DNA of 64,000 nucleotides from Rhynchopus euleeides (GCA_963210315.1 OY723249.1:2232569-2296568), one strand, 5' to 3'. Shown: positions 45,529 through 58,792, counted from the first letter of the stretch. Program-made: numbers and translations. Notes: generated by a model not told the origin, from the sequence alone.

Positions 45529-46043
45529 TTCCGCAAGACCCCAAGGTCCATTTCCTATGGTGGATGGTGGTGTGATGAGATGGCCCCAGGACCTGTTCGT
45601 GGTCCTGGACCACCAAGTTCTACCCCGGCCAGTGCGCGGTTTCTTGTAGTTGGTTGTGTTGTTGTTCGTGGAGCACATATCATCGTGCGAAGAGCCCGTT
45701 GGAAAAGTATGGGAGAAACCTGCTGCGCCCCCCACAGTACGACAGGATGCGCGCAGGCACCGGGCCCGAAACCTGAATGTTGATTCACCCGCCCCCGCCC
45801 CAGCTTCCCCGCCCACCTGATCTTCTCAAGTTACCCCTGGTGGTCCACCGACGGGCAAAATTAAGCGAATCTGGAGAGTAGTTGTCCGTATCCAGCCCGG
45901 CATTGAGTGTTCTGGGGTGCGTTCTGCGCCACTGCGTGGCAACGAGCTCCTGGAACGGGGAAAACGGGGGCCGCAAAAAACGGGGCCCAAACGGGTTTTT
46001 GGGCACGAACAGGGCACGAAATATCAGGGGGTCGATAACACCA

Positions 46044-49000
46044 GTACGATTTGCCATTTTGCCTTTTCTTCCCCCCACCACCCCCCCCCCCACCCCCCCA
46101 CGTGTTTGCTTCCTTCCCGTGTGGACTGTTCTGCTGCATTCTGTTTTGTTGTGTGGGCTACGCCTATATCTTTCTTCGGGGTCGGGGTGGGGAGGGTGTG
46201 GAGGGTTCCTTTCCAGACAAAACGCTGTTTAATCACGGGATGGGGTGTGGCAAATGCATGGCCCGGAACCCACACATCGCGCATCATGCATATTACGCGT
46301 GATCCGTCGGTGGGATAGCTGTTGGTGCGAGTGGAGGCGCGCCAACTCTTTTCCTTCAGTGGACGGCCATCCCTTTAGGATCTTCCACTCCGGCAAGTTT
46401 TCTTCCATTTCAGGCTCGGGGGTAGGGGGAGGGGGGTGGGTTTTTTTTTGCGGGAAATCAGCGTTCTCCCGCCCCCAACAAAAATACGCGTACTAGACGT
46501 CCTTCTGTCGATATCTTACTTGGCGCTATGGAAACACAAAAATGGAACGAAGAAATATGTTTTGTTGACCGCTTCCACCACTCCTCTGCACAAATCTCAC
46601 GACCGGCTATTGTGTGTTTGTGTTGTCTGAAGTACAGAAGGTGTGGTGGAGCACGAAGAAAGGGAAACATGACAGAGGTGATGACGCCAGTCCTTTCTAG
46701 TATCGTATTTCCTCCTATACACAATGCTGCGCTGTGTTTTGGATGGTATAAAAAATATGGTGAAAAATGCACCCAAAAAAACGCACTCTTTTTCGTCACC
46801 GCATGAAAGGCCCCCCGTCTCTCCCTCTTCTGCATCAAACCTGTTCTGGTCCGACACCTCAAATGTAGCCGGGCTCATTTCCTCGCACTTCCGAGCGCCA
46901 CCCACAAAGCTCAAGAGACGAGAGGATTTCTCAACGGCCTCCATGGCATGGCATGCTCTGCAGCTTGGGGGTGCCTGATATAAACGGGGATCACCTTTCC
47001 TCGTGTCTTGTCAAACTCCGTGTCAACACAAGGCCTACTGTATTCTGCCAGGGAGGCTCTATTTTCCTCCTGCGAGCTGCACTGCCCAGACACTGTGGAA
47101 GAAGTTCAAAATACCCCCCCCCCCCCCCCCCCATCCCCCCTGAATTTGTTTGAATTCGCTCGGTTCTGGAGGAGGTTATGGCTGATGAAGAAAGGCTAAC
47201 CAACCCGCTCAACGCATTTATGTCATATCAGGCAACCCCTCCTGGGGACCGGGTCGATGTTGCGATATTAGCCACCAGGGGGGGGGGGGGGAGGGGGGGG
47301 GAAGTGCTGATGTGTTGCGGTGCCTGTCGTTTCCTCGAGGTCTCTCACATTGCCTCCCTGAAGCTCGTGGAGTCAAGTTCCTGCCTTTTTTTATTGGTGT
47401 TTCTTTCTGACCTGCTTCGCTCCAATGCCTTGTTTCGCGCCCTCCCGAAATTTTGCAAAGGAATCTGCGGGATACAGGAGAGGAGATCGCTATGTGAGAG
47501 AGGGGGGGGGGGGGGCGGAGGGCAAGCGCGCACCCCTGCACAGCCCGCGGCGGCAAACAGAAGTCGCGAAGTAACGGGGGGATTCGTCCGACTGAACCTT
47601 TAGGGTTTACCACCTTCTTGCCGCTTCACAGGGCCTCAACGCAGCCTTGAGGCTTCAACAGAGAGTAGCCCAAGGTCTGTTTACATACAGTTGCTTGGAC
47701 AGGGTGTCACCTGAATGCGATTTCACTGTTTCCCGGGTTTGGCGCACACACCAACGCCTGATCTTTCTGAGTGGGGGGTGGGGGTCTTGGCAACTCGGCA
47801 GCTGCGTTGTATTGAGCGTTGGTTGGGCACAATTGGGGTGGGGGTGGGGGGGGGGGGGTGGGATGGAAAAAGCCACACGTGAAGAAAGTGGCCAAAATAA
47901 ATGATCACGCCGCCCTGGCGACGGCGCCTCAAAGCCATGTTCCCCACCCCCGTGTTCATTCATGCGTGATAAACTAGTGGCTTTGCTCCACACACACATA
48001 CACCTTCTCTCCCCTCCCTCACACACGTCCACCCCCTCCACCCCCACCCCCCGCAAAGTTTGAAAACCAAACCCGATTTAGAACGAATCTCTCGGGAGAA
48101 GGAACAGGGGGGGGGTTGCACATGGCAGCCATTATAATATGGGTGTCTACAGGGGGCGGGTGTGGTGCCTTTTACGTGATTTTTTTTGTGACAAACGCAC
48201 CGTGCTCACGGAAAGCGTTCAGATCGAAAAAGGTTGCAGTGGGAGCAATGTTTTGTTCACCTACACTCCACGCCCCAACGTGCAGGTGACCAGAAGGTTG
48301 CACAAACAAAACAAAAGAAACCCGGCACTCCTTTTTTTCAGCAGCAAGGCCCTGGGGTCATCATTTCGTGAGTTGGCAACCGATGGGGGATTTTTGAACC
48401 GATGGTGGAAGCGTCCAATGCAACTCTCGCAGTACAGAGGCCAGAGGGGATTCTGTAGTATTTGCGCTCACCAGGTCTCCTGGTCGAACAGTAGCGAACT
48501 TCCAAGTCTTCTTCGCTCTGTGTGTCGGCAGTGTCTGCTGCTTTTGAGCAAGGCGGGTTTGCTTGTTTACCACAACAGGACCCCCTGCCAGTGTCAGAAA
48601 TATAGCAGGTGTGCAGCGCTTTTTTGGGGCAACAAGACCACCACAAGCAAATGCTGCAGGAGAGTTGCTTTTGTTTTGCCCGGCTTCGGCGCACCACACA
48701 CAACAGCAGCCCCTGTCGAAGGCTATCTTTTTCCCACACTTCTGGGCGAAGGGCGCCCTTCGGCTGCCCCCCCCCTACCCCTGCCCCCGAGGCTATTAGA
48801 TACCGAACCTTCCCGCCCCTGTTCCCGCGCCATCATCCATGTGGGTGTCCCTGTGGGTTTCGCCATTGTTTCCGTGTGTTCAGATAGCCTTTTCGTAATC
48901 TCTGTGCCTTATTTATTTTTTTGGCAATTTGTTTTTGATTTGTTGGCGGATGGGGGGGGGGGTCGGCGTGGCATGCTCGTGACGCGGGGTTTGAAACTGG

Positions 49001-50846
49001 TTATGTGCTTGGGGATGGGGGGCACAGCGAAAGCCGCTGCCGGCCCCCTCCCGACATGCGTGTTCCACCATTCGTTTTTTGCTGACAATCATATCGCGGA
49101 AGGTGCCAGATACCTACACCATTGTGTTCGTCGTGTTGCGTCGGATGAAATCGCGTTGTGCACAGCGGACAGAATACGGTCCAGGTGTCCCTTTTGGACT
49201 ACCTGGGGTGTGAGCCTGACCCACGTGCATCCTCCGAGATCACAGGAGATCACGGTTGCACATCCCCCCCGCCCCCGTTCGGATCTACTGACCGCCTGTG
49301 TTACGGTGCTCACAAGAAAAACCAATGCTGTGATGATCAACTCAAACCACAACATCCTGTGTGCCATTTGTGCTGACGGCAACTGCCTGGAGACCATTCT
49401 GGCAGCGCCCTCCCAGTGCGGCTTCTCGTCTCTCGGCGAGCGCAGGGGGGGTGGGTGTTTCCCTCATCCAAGTGTAACCGACAGTCGCCCGAGCTCAGGG
49501 CTGCTGTGGCAGGCAGCTCTCAGCGGTACTGCAGCCCGGTCTCGCTGGTTTGGTTCAGTCGACTGCGGTTTACCAGTGTGCTTGTGTGGTGGATGAATGA
49601 AGATCGCATCGAGGGTGTATATCCTGCGTCGCCCAGCCGGATCCCGATGGCCAGGGGTGGAAAACCAGACAAACGGCGGCGGATACAGCAACAAGGCTCG
49701 GATACAGCCCGTGCAAGCCGCGGGGAAAATATCCAGTGATTTGCACTCCACTCCTACGTGTGTTGTGGCACGGCGGCTGCTGTGTGGTGTGTTGGGCCAC
49801 CACCGCCGTGGTAATTTGATAATTTTGACACATCTGTCGCGCGATTTTGCACGGGAAATGTGTCAATTCAGCTCTGCAACACACTGTTCTCTCCACGCCA
49901 CACTCTCAGCAGATGATTGTGCTTCGGGGTTACGGCATCGCCAACATCACGACGGATGCAGATCATGGATAAGGGAGCCTTTGTGACACCGTTGTTCTTG
50001 GCAGGCCTTGTTATTTCCCCACCACAGTTCTGTGGATGGTATCAGGCTGTGTCCAGGCCCTTTCCCCTTCACCCACGACACGTGAGTGGAGGGCTTCAAC
50101 GCAAACAAACGACCTTACCTTGAATTGTTGCGTCTCTGCCAGAACCAAAAAGAATGACACTGCCCGGGGTTTGCTGCGATTATCGCTAGCCAGGCGGTGC
50201 CACAACGTCGAACGAGGAAGCGAGAAATATTCGCCGAAATATTCTAAAAAGGGCAGGGGCTTGAGGTCATTCTCTTGCCGCCTGCCCCTCCTCCAACAAC
50301 TGGTGGGGGGTGGTGAAGTGAAACCGGTCTACGAGTGTATGTGAGCGTGTCCACCCCATCCAGATGTGATACTTCCCCCGCTGACCTGGTCTTGAGGCTG
50401 GTCCCGCGCTTGCTGCTGCTGCATGTTTCACATGCTGTGCCCTGGTGCGAAACACCTCGGCAACAACATGCCCGGAAAGCAAGCAAATACCGGGCCACCC
50501 CTCCCCCTTCCCAAAAGGGCAGTGCCGGTTTTCGCCGGCAAACCTCCGGCATAATGGCGACGCACCCCACACCCCCCTCGAAGAACGAACCGAAGCCAGG
50601 ATGTGTGCCGGGGTGTGTGGTGTCGGAGGACGGATTCGTTGGACGAGATATGCGACCGACAGAGGCCCCCCCTTCTTCCCCCCACCCCACCCCATCCCTT
50701 CCTTGCGAATCCTCGTCAATTCTGTGCCTGAGTGCCTGAGTATCACACCACACCACACCACATTACCCTGCAGGCAGTGTGCGCACTCCCCCGGGTTTGC
50801 AGCACGACTCGATGCTTGGCCTATCCTAGCGGGGCTGCGAGCTGCG
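46044..50846. other. Gene-poor intergenic region
   Basis: No supported gene. It contains C/G homopolymers (46079, 47107, 47279, 47501, 47849), one degenerate copy of the retroelement terminal repeat (48404-48465) and pyrimidine-rich sequence before 50847. A 485-codon frame at 48139-49596 overlaps the repeat copy and looks spurious. A ~60-bp stretch near 46618 weakly resembles 59938-59990. Confidence 0.45.
48404..48465 (-). repeat. Degenerate solo copy of the retroelement terminal repeat
   Basis: Read on the - strand it matches the 61-bp repeat at 59726 and 60072: AATACTACA, then TGGCCTCTGTACTG, and ends GTTGCATTGGACGCTTCCAC plus C. It has several substitutions and small indels. It is probably a relic of an older insertion. 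Confidence 0.75.
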
Positions 50847-53800
50847 ATGGAACCTGAGACGCGGCTGTCTGTGCTCCCGCTGTCGCTCATCCCCGCCTCA
50901 GGGTCCGGCCTGCACGCAGCCTCCGGACGCCGCTCAGGCCACCCGCAGTGGGCACAGGCGAAGCGGCGGCGCGTGGGCGACAGGCCTACCACATCCCCTG
51001 CGCTGTCGCTGTCTTCCGGGCACATCCCACAGCTCCTCGCCACGCCGCACGGCATCAGTGCCGGCAGCTGCGCCCGCCCCAGCTCCGCTGCAGGGGGGAA
51101 GGCCATCAGTGCTGCCCCCAGCTTCCTGGGTCTGTCGAGGCCTCGCAGCGCATGCGCCCTGTCGGGCGCACAGCACACCTACTCAGGGCAGGTGCTGCTG
51201 CACAACGTGTCGCAGTATGAGCAGATGTGCCTGGCGGTGCAGGCAGGGGAGGTTGCCCACCGCAAGCAGCGGTGGGCTGCCGAGCGGGATGCGCTGGAGG
51301 CGGCGCAGCTGCGTGCCGCGGAGCGGGAGCGGGCCGCGCGGCTGCGGCAGGCGAGGGCGCGGCAGGACCTGCAGCAGGCGAAGAGGGACCTGGCACAGGC
51401 ACACCTGGACCTAGCGCATGTGGAGGCGAAGGCGCGCCGCTCCCTGGAGAGCGAGTATTCGCGGCTGCGCAAGCGCCTCACGGTGCAGCGGTGGTCGGGG
51501 GGTGTGGCCCTCGAGACGGAGTTCGGCATCCGCGTGACACGCCACTGCGAGGGCAGCGAGCGCCTCGTCATCGCGTGTGATGAGGTGTACAACTTCGAGG
51601 CGATGCTGCGGAAGTGCCTCATGAAACACGCGCTGTTCGAGATGGCGCAGCACGGGGAGACGGAGCGTGAGAAGGTCGTGCACATCCAGCTCCAGATGGA
51701 CCGGCACCGCCGCTTCGTTGTTGAGCAGGAGCAGCAGGTGCATCGCTTCATCAACAGCGAAGCGAAGGAGCGCGAAAGCACACACGCGCAGGAGATGTCT
51801 GAGTGGATGCAGATCGAGCGGCAGCAGCGCGACTGGGCTGAGGAGCAGCGCCTCGAGGCGCTGCGGCGGCAGATGCGTGCCCAGGAGCTGCACGAGGCAC
51901 ATCAGAAGGAATACCAGAAGGAGCGCCACGAGGTTGAGACGGAGGAGTCGCAGAAACGGCAGCGCAGCCGCATCGATGAGTCCGACGAGCGCATGGAGTT
52001 GGCACGCATGGAGCACACCGCCAACCGCGACGCGCAGGAGCGCGAGGCGAAACGGCTTGAGGAGGAGGCGGCTATACTGCGTGCCCTGCACGAAGAGCAG
52101 CAGCGCCCTATCATCGAGGGGGAGCACACGCTGCGCTGCGAGATGGAGGCTGTGCGCAGCGCGGAGGTGGATGCCATCGTCGCAGAGTATGCCGCAGGCA
52201 AGGCCACCATCATGAAGCCCGTGGTGCTGGCGTGCCCCGACACGGCGCGCTACGTTATGGGCACAGCAGAGGTGCCCTTCCTCGCCGGCAGCACCTTCCA
52301 CATGAAGCAAGACTTCAACCCCTACAAGAACAAGCTGATAGTGCAGCTGCAGCTGGACGTCTCCATCGGGGAGGGGTATACGCCTGGGGACAACCTGGGT
52401 GTCTCTGCGACGTCCCGCAGGAGCATCAACGAAGGGTGCAAGCTTGTACGGTTCGGGCGTGGGTTGCACGCGATACACCGTGTGGCTCGTGTGCAGGGGA
52501 GGACCGATGAGCAGGGGTGTTTCCGAACGGAGACACGGCAGAACGCCAACAAGTTGACTGCAGAGATAGAGCCGCACAAGGTGGATCACTCGCATAGGTG
52601 GCTGCGTGCGCACCTTGTGATACACAGGACAGTTGACCCTGTGCGCGAGTTAGACTGGTTGCTGCAGAAGGTGACATTCATCCCACGCAGCGAAGACTGG
52701 ACGCCAGACACCGATGCCACGCCTCGGGAGGTGACTGTGTCTGTCACACTTGGCATCGGGCCCTGCCATCTGGATGACCCTGATGTGAAGCTGTACACCT
52801 GCACCGTGAGTCGGACTGTTAAAATCGACCCGCTGCCTCCCTTCTTCTACCTGCCGCTCCCCTCCAGGCATGTGCCTTACGACATCACACGCGAGAAGCT
52901 GCAGGATGGGAAGCGTCCTGCGAAGCAGGTTTTGGGAGACCTGATGGTGCTGCACCCGGAGCGTGAGGCTTGCGGCAGCATCCTGTCGGTGGTGCTGAAC
53001 CCGTCGGGGGTGGAGGGGGACCGCCTGCAGCTGCAGGGTGCTGCGGAGATCAAGTACCTCCATACAAAGCGCCCCCGCACCGTGGTGCACCACAACGGGG
53101 TGGAGATCGCAGAGGTGCTGCTCGGCACCTTCCAGCCGCAGGACGACCCTCTGTACGAGCTCACCTTCAAGCTTTCGAATATCGCGCCGTTGTGGAAGAT
53201 AGGGGACCTGTTGAAGTCGATTCGGTTCTCAAATCAAGCGAAGTATCCGTACCGTCCGCGCCGCTGCATTGATGTTGTCTACACCGACTCGGCATTCCCG
53301 AACCACCCCCTTGCGTTCAGCTGCTGGATCAACATGGTCGTGACAGAGGAGATAGGGCCGAACCTGATGACGCTCACACGCACAAGCAGCCAGTGTGTGA
53401 TATACCGCACCTCTGGTCAATCGGCGGAGTCCAGTAAGTACATCGAACCCGCCATCACTGCAGTGGCTCCGGATGGCTTTGTCCAGAACCAGCATGCCAT
53501 CGGTGTCCCAGAGTACGGGGCCACAATGTTCAACGTCGCCACCTTCAACTTCAAGGTTGACCAGGGGGTCCAGACAGGCGATTCCCTCTGCATCAAGCCC
53601 TGTTCCAAGTACATGACCACCGACATCGGCGACAAGATCATCTACTGGAAAGGGAAGCGCTTCGGAAAGTGGCAGGGCGAGATCGGTGGCGCACACGCCC
53701 AGGGCACATACGAAGGCGCCACATCGCCTGCCTGGCTCAAGGTCGACCTCATCCTCAACGGCATGACGGAGGACCAGGTCACGACGATGCTGCGCTCCGT

Positions 53801-56800
53801 CTGCTTCTCCAACCGCGGGCCCAAACCCGCGCCAGGCCTGCGGTGGATCAGCGCCACATTCATGTCAGTCGACCCGGCGATGCCCGCCGCACCACCTGCC
53901 AAGGCACGCATCGGCGTGAGGGTGTGCCTCCCCATCATGACGCTGCCGCCACGCTTCCTCACGCAGAAGTACATTGAGAACGAGGGGAACAAGCGGTTTG
54001 GGCAGTTCGAAATACCAGACCCGATATTCAAAGACGACGACATGGTCGCGGTGTTCGACGGGGGATCCATCAAAGTCGAGATCCTGGAAGGGCTGACAAG
54101 CGACGACCAGCTTGGCCTCCTTGAGGACCCAAAGCACTTCGAGGCACAGGAGTCGAAGAAACACATGTGCTTCATCAAGATGGCGGGGATGCCCAAACCC
54201 TCCGCGATGTACGTCCCCCCGGAGCCCGGCATGCCCGCCTTCTCCATCAGCCTCGGGAGGTCCAGCGACCGTCGGAAGACACTCGACACCTCACTGAAGA
54301 AGCCCCACTCGAACAAGATCAAGAAAAAGGAACTCCTGATCCTCCTCAAAAACCTATACTACCGCAACTCATCTGAAGACCCCGACTGCTTCCGGAAGAT
54401 CCTGAGAGTGACTGTGACGGATTCCTTTGGAGCGGTGTCGCAGGCAGTCATCGACATGCCCATACAAGCCATCAACAACAAGACGGTTGTCACCCTCCCT
54501 ACGACAGACCTGGTTTACCGCAAAGGTTCATATGAGGAGCAGATTGGCCTGCAGCTCTGCGGCGCAGCAGTCCTCACCGACCCCGACACCCTCGAGATCA
54601 GGGAAGGGTTCATCTCTGTCGAATCCACCTCAGGCTCCGCAAAGCTCGACGCGTTGGAGATCATGTCGCAGACCACACAGGCAATACATTACGCCGCTGA
54701 GGGCGTGTCGCAGCGCGACCATATCTACGTCACATTGGGACCCCTCGCTGACGGCTTCCAGGATGTCAAGATCGGTGGGCACAAGGTAGGCACCCTGGAG
54801 CACCGGCCTGTCAACACAGGGGTGATGCTGCGGTTTAACATCTCTCTCGAGGCGCGCTGGCCTGGGTGGGCCGCCCTGCCCTGCAAGCTCGCCCGCCAGA
54901 ACCAGAGCTTGGGGTTGGGAGGCGGCTCGATGCGGAAGAGCTCCGCCCGCGTCCCCTCCCTGAGCCCCTTCGTGTCGAAGGGAAACCTGACCCGCCCGGA
55001 CCGCCCCTTCGGCCCGAAGGACTGCACGGGGAACCTTCTCTCCTTCGAGCCTGCAGCCCTGGTGGTGGGGAGGGGCAAGTCACGCTCCCCCAGCATATCC
55101 CCCGTGAGCATCGGGGTTCCGCTGTCGCCCAGGCGGAAGTCTGGGGCGGAGGACCTGGCCTCCGGGATGCTGGGATCCCCTGGGGGGAACAACAGCCCCA
55201 GGAGCCCGCGGCGTTCCTCGGTGTCGCCGGGGCCTGCAACGCTCTCCCCTCGCAGGGCATCCGCCGCGCTGCCCGGGGTGTTCGGGCTGCCGATGGATGC
55301 GGCACAGCTGCTCCTCCGTGTCGTGCTGTTCCGCAACAACAACGACCCCTCCTCACTCCGCCCCGGCATGCGCGCCTTCGCCGTGAAGGTCAACGCGGGG
55401 GATGACGTCGCCGACACCAAAATCAAAATCCAGGTGAACGTCCAACCCCAACTCGTCAGCCTCGCCCCAGCCTACTCGCAGTTCACCTACGTCGAGGGCA
55501 GTGACTTCGTCCCCCTCTCCCTCCGCTACAAGATAGGCATCGACCAGAAGTACACAGTGAGGCGGGGGTACATCCGCGCGACCCTCCTCAACGCAGTGGG
55601 GGAGGAGGACGAGGTGTCATTCTACGACCCCTACCACCTGCACTACATTGTGTGGGATGACAAGCCGGTGGATCACGTGACTGCGGTGCAGGCGCAGCAA
55701 GGCCACACACCCCGTGTCGCCGGGAGGAGGTATCGCAAAAGCATGAGCGGCGGCGTGCTGTATACCGACCTGAAGGAGGTGAAGGACCCAAAGGCCCAGG
55801 CAGTCCCCACGGTGGTTGCGAAGGTGCGGCAGGGGGATGAGTGTGTGGAGCTCCACTTCGATGAGACCTGCCCGGTGGGGCATAAGACGCTCGGGCAGCT
55901 GGTGAAGTTTATGTGCTACCGCAACACGTCAGCCGTGCCCAACACCGATGTGTTGCGCGAGGTGAAGCTCTCTCTGCTCCTCAGCATGGAGGGCGGGAAG
56001 TATAACCCTGACAACCCGCCTCCGGAATCTCAGCAGGAGTTCGACTCCTGCACGCTGCATACGAAGATCACCATCGAGGCTGTCGACAACCCGACGGAGG
56101 TTCACATCCCGCACCCCTGCCTGCATTACTGCTCTCCAGCGTCTGGGTTTGAGCCAGAGCCTTTGCAGCTCGTGCCGGGTGTGGTGGCGACCGATCCCGA
56201 CACGCCTGTGTTCAACATACCGTCGGAGATTATCGTGCAGATCGCTGGGGGGTCGCGGTCGGATCTGGTGGAGATGTCGCACCTGCCCCCCGAGGGGGAT
56301 GACGCGATCATGATCCAGGAGAATGTGCTGCACTTCGAGGGCATCCCTGTCGCGCTGCTCAAGCGGGACCACAACAACCACCCTGCCGCGCTGCGGCTGG
56401 AGCTGGATGGGTGCCCCATAGAGGCTCTGTCGGTGATCCTGAGGAGGATGTGCTACCGCCACATGTCGCCCATCAAGCGGCAGCTGAAGAAAATTGTGAA
56501 CATCACCGTGAAGGCTGCCCTCCCGCCGATTCCCGATCAGAAGGTGCAGCCCAAGCCGACCATCACGCGGGTGAGCATGACGGTGGTGGTGATGCCGGCC
56601 CCGTTTGATTACTCGCCGGGGGTGACGCAGAAGCTTGTGCAGATTGGGAGGCAGCCCCTCGTCTTTCTGCCGACCTCTGCGAAGGTGTGTGCGACGAACT
56701 TTGTGGAGCTGCGCTTCGAGCTGGTGCGCCCGCCGAGCGGTGTCGTGTCGCTCCCGATGCAGTCCAGCGTCATCCCGCGGGAGTTCTGGGCCCCCTTCGA

Positions 56801-57540
56801 GTCGCTGTCGTGGGAGAAGAACCTGCGTGCCCCCACAGAGCACGACGCCATGAAGTTCCTCCCCCTGTCGCACGATTTCACCGTGAAGGAGATTGGGGAG
56901 GACAGGTACGATGTCTCGATGAAGGAAGGCAAGGTGTGCACCATCGCCCTCCTCCGAAAGGACTTCATCGGCAAGGACCAACAGGTGTTCCGCTGCTGCC
57001 ACGAGGCGTCCATCGCCTTCGGCACCCTCGCAAAGCTCCCCATTAGGGAGCGCGATGTCGTGAAGGTGCTGCGCAGCCTTGCCTATGTGCAGGTCCCTGA
57101 GAAGCGCCTCACCACGGTGCAGAACGCGCTCCCCGCACAGGAGGTATGTAACCTCACAACAGCTTGTCGGCAGGGGTGGGTGGATGATCACTGGGATGTC
57201 TCTATCCATCAGGTAAAACGGGGACCGGGTCTTTTGTGCACAACAGCGCGAATGTGAAAATCGAACCGAATGCTCTCTCTCTCTCACCCACACCACACCA
57301 CACCCACCGCAGCACTCGCCCATGCTCCTGATGCGCCTGACCCAAGTGATCCCTGTGCCGAAACCGCAGCAGACTGTGAAGGTTGTGGACCACTTCTGTG
57401 TTCGCCCTCGGCTGGACGATGCGGGTGACGCCGACACCGAGGAGCCACCCCCCAGCAGCAGCGCCCCGCTCTCCCCGAAGCCCAAGGCGGAGGCGAGGGG
57501 GCGGAGCCGCAGCATGCGCCGCCCAGACCCAGCCGCGTGA
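50847..57540 (+). CDS. Giant intracellular protein: coiled coil plus eight cadherin-like repeats, 2 exons
   Basis: Coding segments are 50847-57143 and 57313-57540 (2174 residues; intron 169 nt, phase 0). The start is the first Met that gives sensible sequence (MEPETRLSVLPLS), after several AG acceptor-like sites. The frame is open upstream but reads as non-protein. Residues ~125-450 are an Arg/Glu/Ala-rich coiled coil. From ~460 onward eight repeats of about 190 residues each end in a signature such as LLKNLYYRNSS or LVKFMCYRNTS, at residues ~605, 788, 981, 1166, 1488, 1685, 1864 and 2074. Some also contain TDPD calcium-loop-like motifs. This 'L.. . .Y.N.S....R' pattern is typical of cadherin-like repeats in bacterial adhesins and related eukaryotic proteins. 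A Ser/Pro-rich linker sits at ~1350-1480. No signal peptide or membrane span is visible, so it is probably cytoplasmic or cytoskeletal, which is unusual for such repeats. Confidence 0.8.
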
Positions 57541-58054
57541 CCCCTGTGCCACTCAACGAGGGTGGATCAGTCCTGGGTTCAGAATATGCGCACAGCGCAG
57601 ACCTGCTTTGCCAAGCGGGGCTGCGCCTTGCGTGCCCACGTGTGGCATGGCAGCTGTGTGGGATTCTGACCCGCATAGAAGGGGGGGTAAAAGTAAGGCT
57701 TTTGCAGTGCGGCGGTGTGGCTGGCTTCGCCCTCCCCCTCCCGGCAGGCGCTCTGCTGCAAATATTTATCTGATTCTGTTGTCACTCCACACCCAAGCAC
57801 GTCTCTCGCAACTTGGGCACAATCCTCCACCCATATCCGCAGAAATCATTTACACAGAGTGCGCGTGAGGGGGGGGGGGTGTCGAGGGATCGATTGCGTT
57901 TTATCGAACGGGTCCAGCACACCCATAGCCCCTTCTGTTGCCAGGAGCTAGCCGGGTAGTCCTCCCCCGACACCCCCTGCCGGCACCACCTCCCTCCCGC
58001 CGCCTTTTCTCCTGGGGAAGGGGGGAAAGAAGAAGTCGGAGATCAAGTCAAAAA
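57541..58054. other. Intergenic region
   Basis: No gene. A G10 run lies near 57870. Pyrimidine-rich stretches occur at 57960-58012, before the ATG at 58055. Confidence 0.5.
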
Positions 58055-58792
58055 ATGGTTTTCGAGAACCCACGCTTCTTACACACGACGGCGGATGTCA
58101 GCAAGGCGTGGGCTGAGCAGATCCAAGCGGAGCGGAAGGTGCGCCGCCGCCATCCCGTGGGAGCACGCCCCGGGGCTACGATGTTCGGCGCTGTCCCACC
58201 GCACCACACCCACGCAAGGCCAGCGGGCCACAGGAACACCCAGGGCTTGTCGCAGGACAGTGCCAGCAGCCGAGGCACCTCTGTGCACAGCTCAGACACG
58301 TCGACCGCCTCGCTCCCCGGGGCTGTGGATGACATCCACAGCGTCTCAGGGTCGTCCTGTTCCTACACCGGAAACTGCGCGGTGCGGGGTGGCGGTCCTG
58401 GCAGGGAGGACGCCGCGCGTCGTGAGGTGGAGACGCAGATCCTTAACAGCAAGATCAACAGGGTGAGCTCGCAGATGAAGGATGTGCAGCGCGAGCTAAA
58501 GCACAGCTCGTACGAGAATAAGAAGCTGGTTCAGGTTATCCGGGGGCTGAAGAGGCGCATGCAGGCCCTCGGCACGTCTGGGCAGCCAGGGAGTGGGACG
58601 TACGGCCGGCCACGTGCCGATGAGAGCACTTTTGCCGAAACCCTGACGGAGACTGCCACAAGCTTTGCCCCGTCGCAGCAGGACACCGCGACGCGGGCCT
58701 CCAGTGTGAGGGGCCTGCCGCGCCCCAGCAGCAACCCGCTCTTGAACCGCCCGCCCAGCTCAGGGGGCTCCAGGCCCTCACCCATATCCTAG
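58055..58792 (+). CDS. Small coiled-coil protein, 245 aa
   Basis: Single exon starting MVFENPRFLHTTADVSKAWA, with an AAAAATGG start context. Residues ~1-30 form a helical segment, followed by a basic, Ser/Thr-rich disordered stretch. A short coiled coil of about 45 residues covers ~143-188 (ILNSKINRVSSQMKDVQREL and onward). The last 60 residues are disordered and rich in Ser, Pro and Arg. There is no signal peptide or membrane span. No family is recognised. It lies about 0.5 kb downstream of the cadherin-repeat gene on the same strand, but shared function is not implied by the sequence. Confidence 0.65.
   Translation: MVFENPRFLHTTADVSKAWAEQIQAERKVRRRHPVGARPGATMFGAVPPHHTHARPAGHRNTQGLSQDSASSRGTSVHSSDTSTASLPGAVDDIHSVSGSSCSYTGNCAVRGGGPGREDAARREVETQILNSKINRVSSQMKDVQRELKHSSYENKKLVQVIRGLKRRMQALGTSGQPGSGTYGRPRADESTFAETLTETATSFAPSQQDTATRASSVRGLPRPSSNPLLNRPPSSGGSRPSPIS

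Larger units (their letters stand above)
43999..46043. mobile_element. 2.0-kb candidate inverted-repeat element carrying a minisatellite and an ORF
   Basis: TGGTGTTATCGA at 43999-44010 is inverted at 46032-46043. GTACG directly flanks both outer ends, a possible 5-bp target duplication. Just inside each end is GCACGAAC.GGGCACGAAA in the same orientation. The element encloses a 31-bp minisatellite and a - strand reading frame at 45043-45528. The inverted repeats are short, so the boundaries are tentative. Confidence 0.45.

Noticed and set aside
48139-49596. 485-codon open frame on the + strand
   Set aside because: It overlaps a reversed copy of the retroelement terminal repeat, has erratic composition with many Cys and low-complexity stretches, and shows no domain, signal or coiled-coil pattern. 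It is probably a chance open frame.
55929-57515. 528-codon antisense frame under the cadherin-repeat gene
   Set aside because: It crosses the intron of the real gene and consists of His/Arg/Leu-rich shadow sequence.
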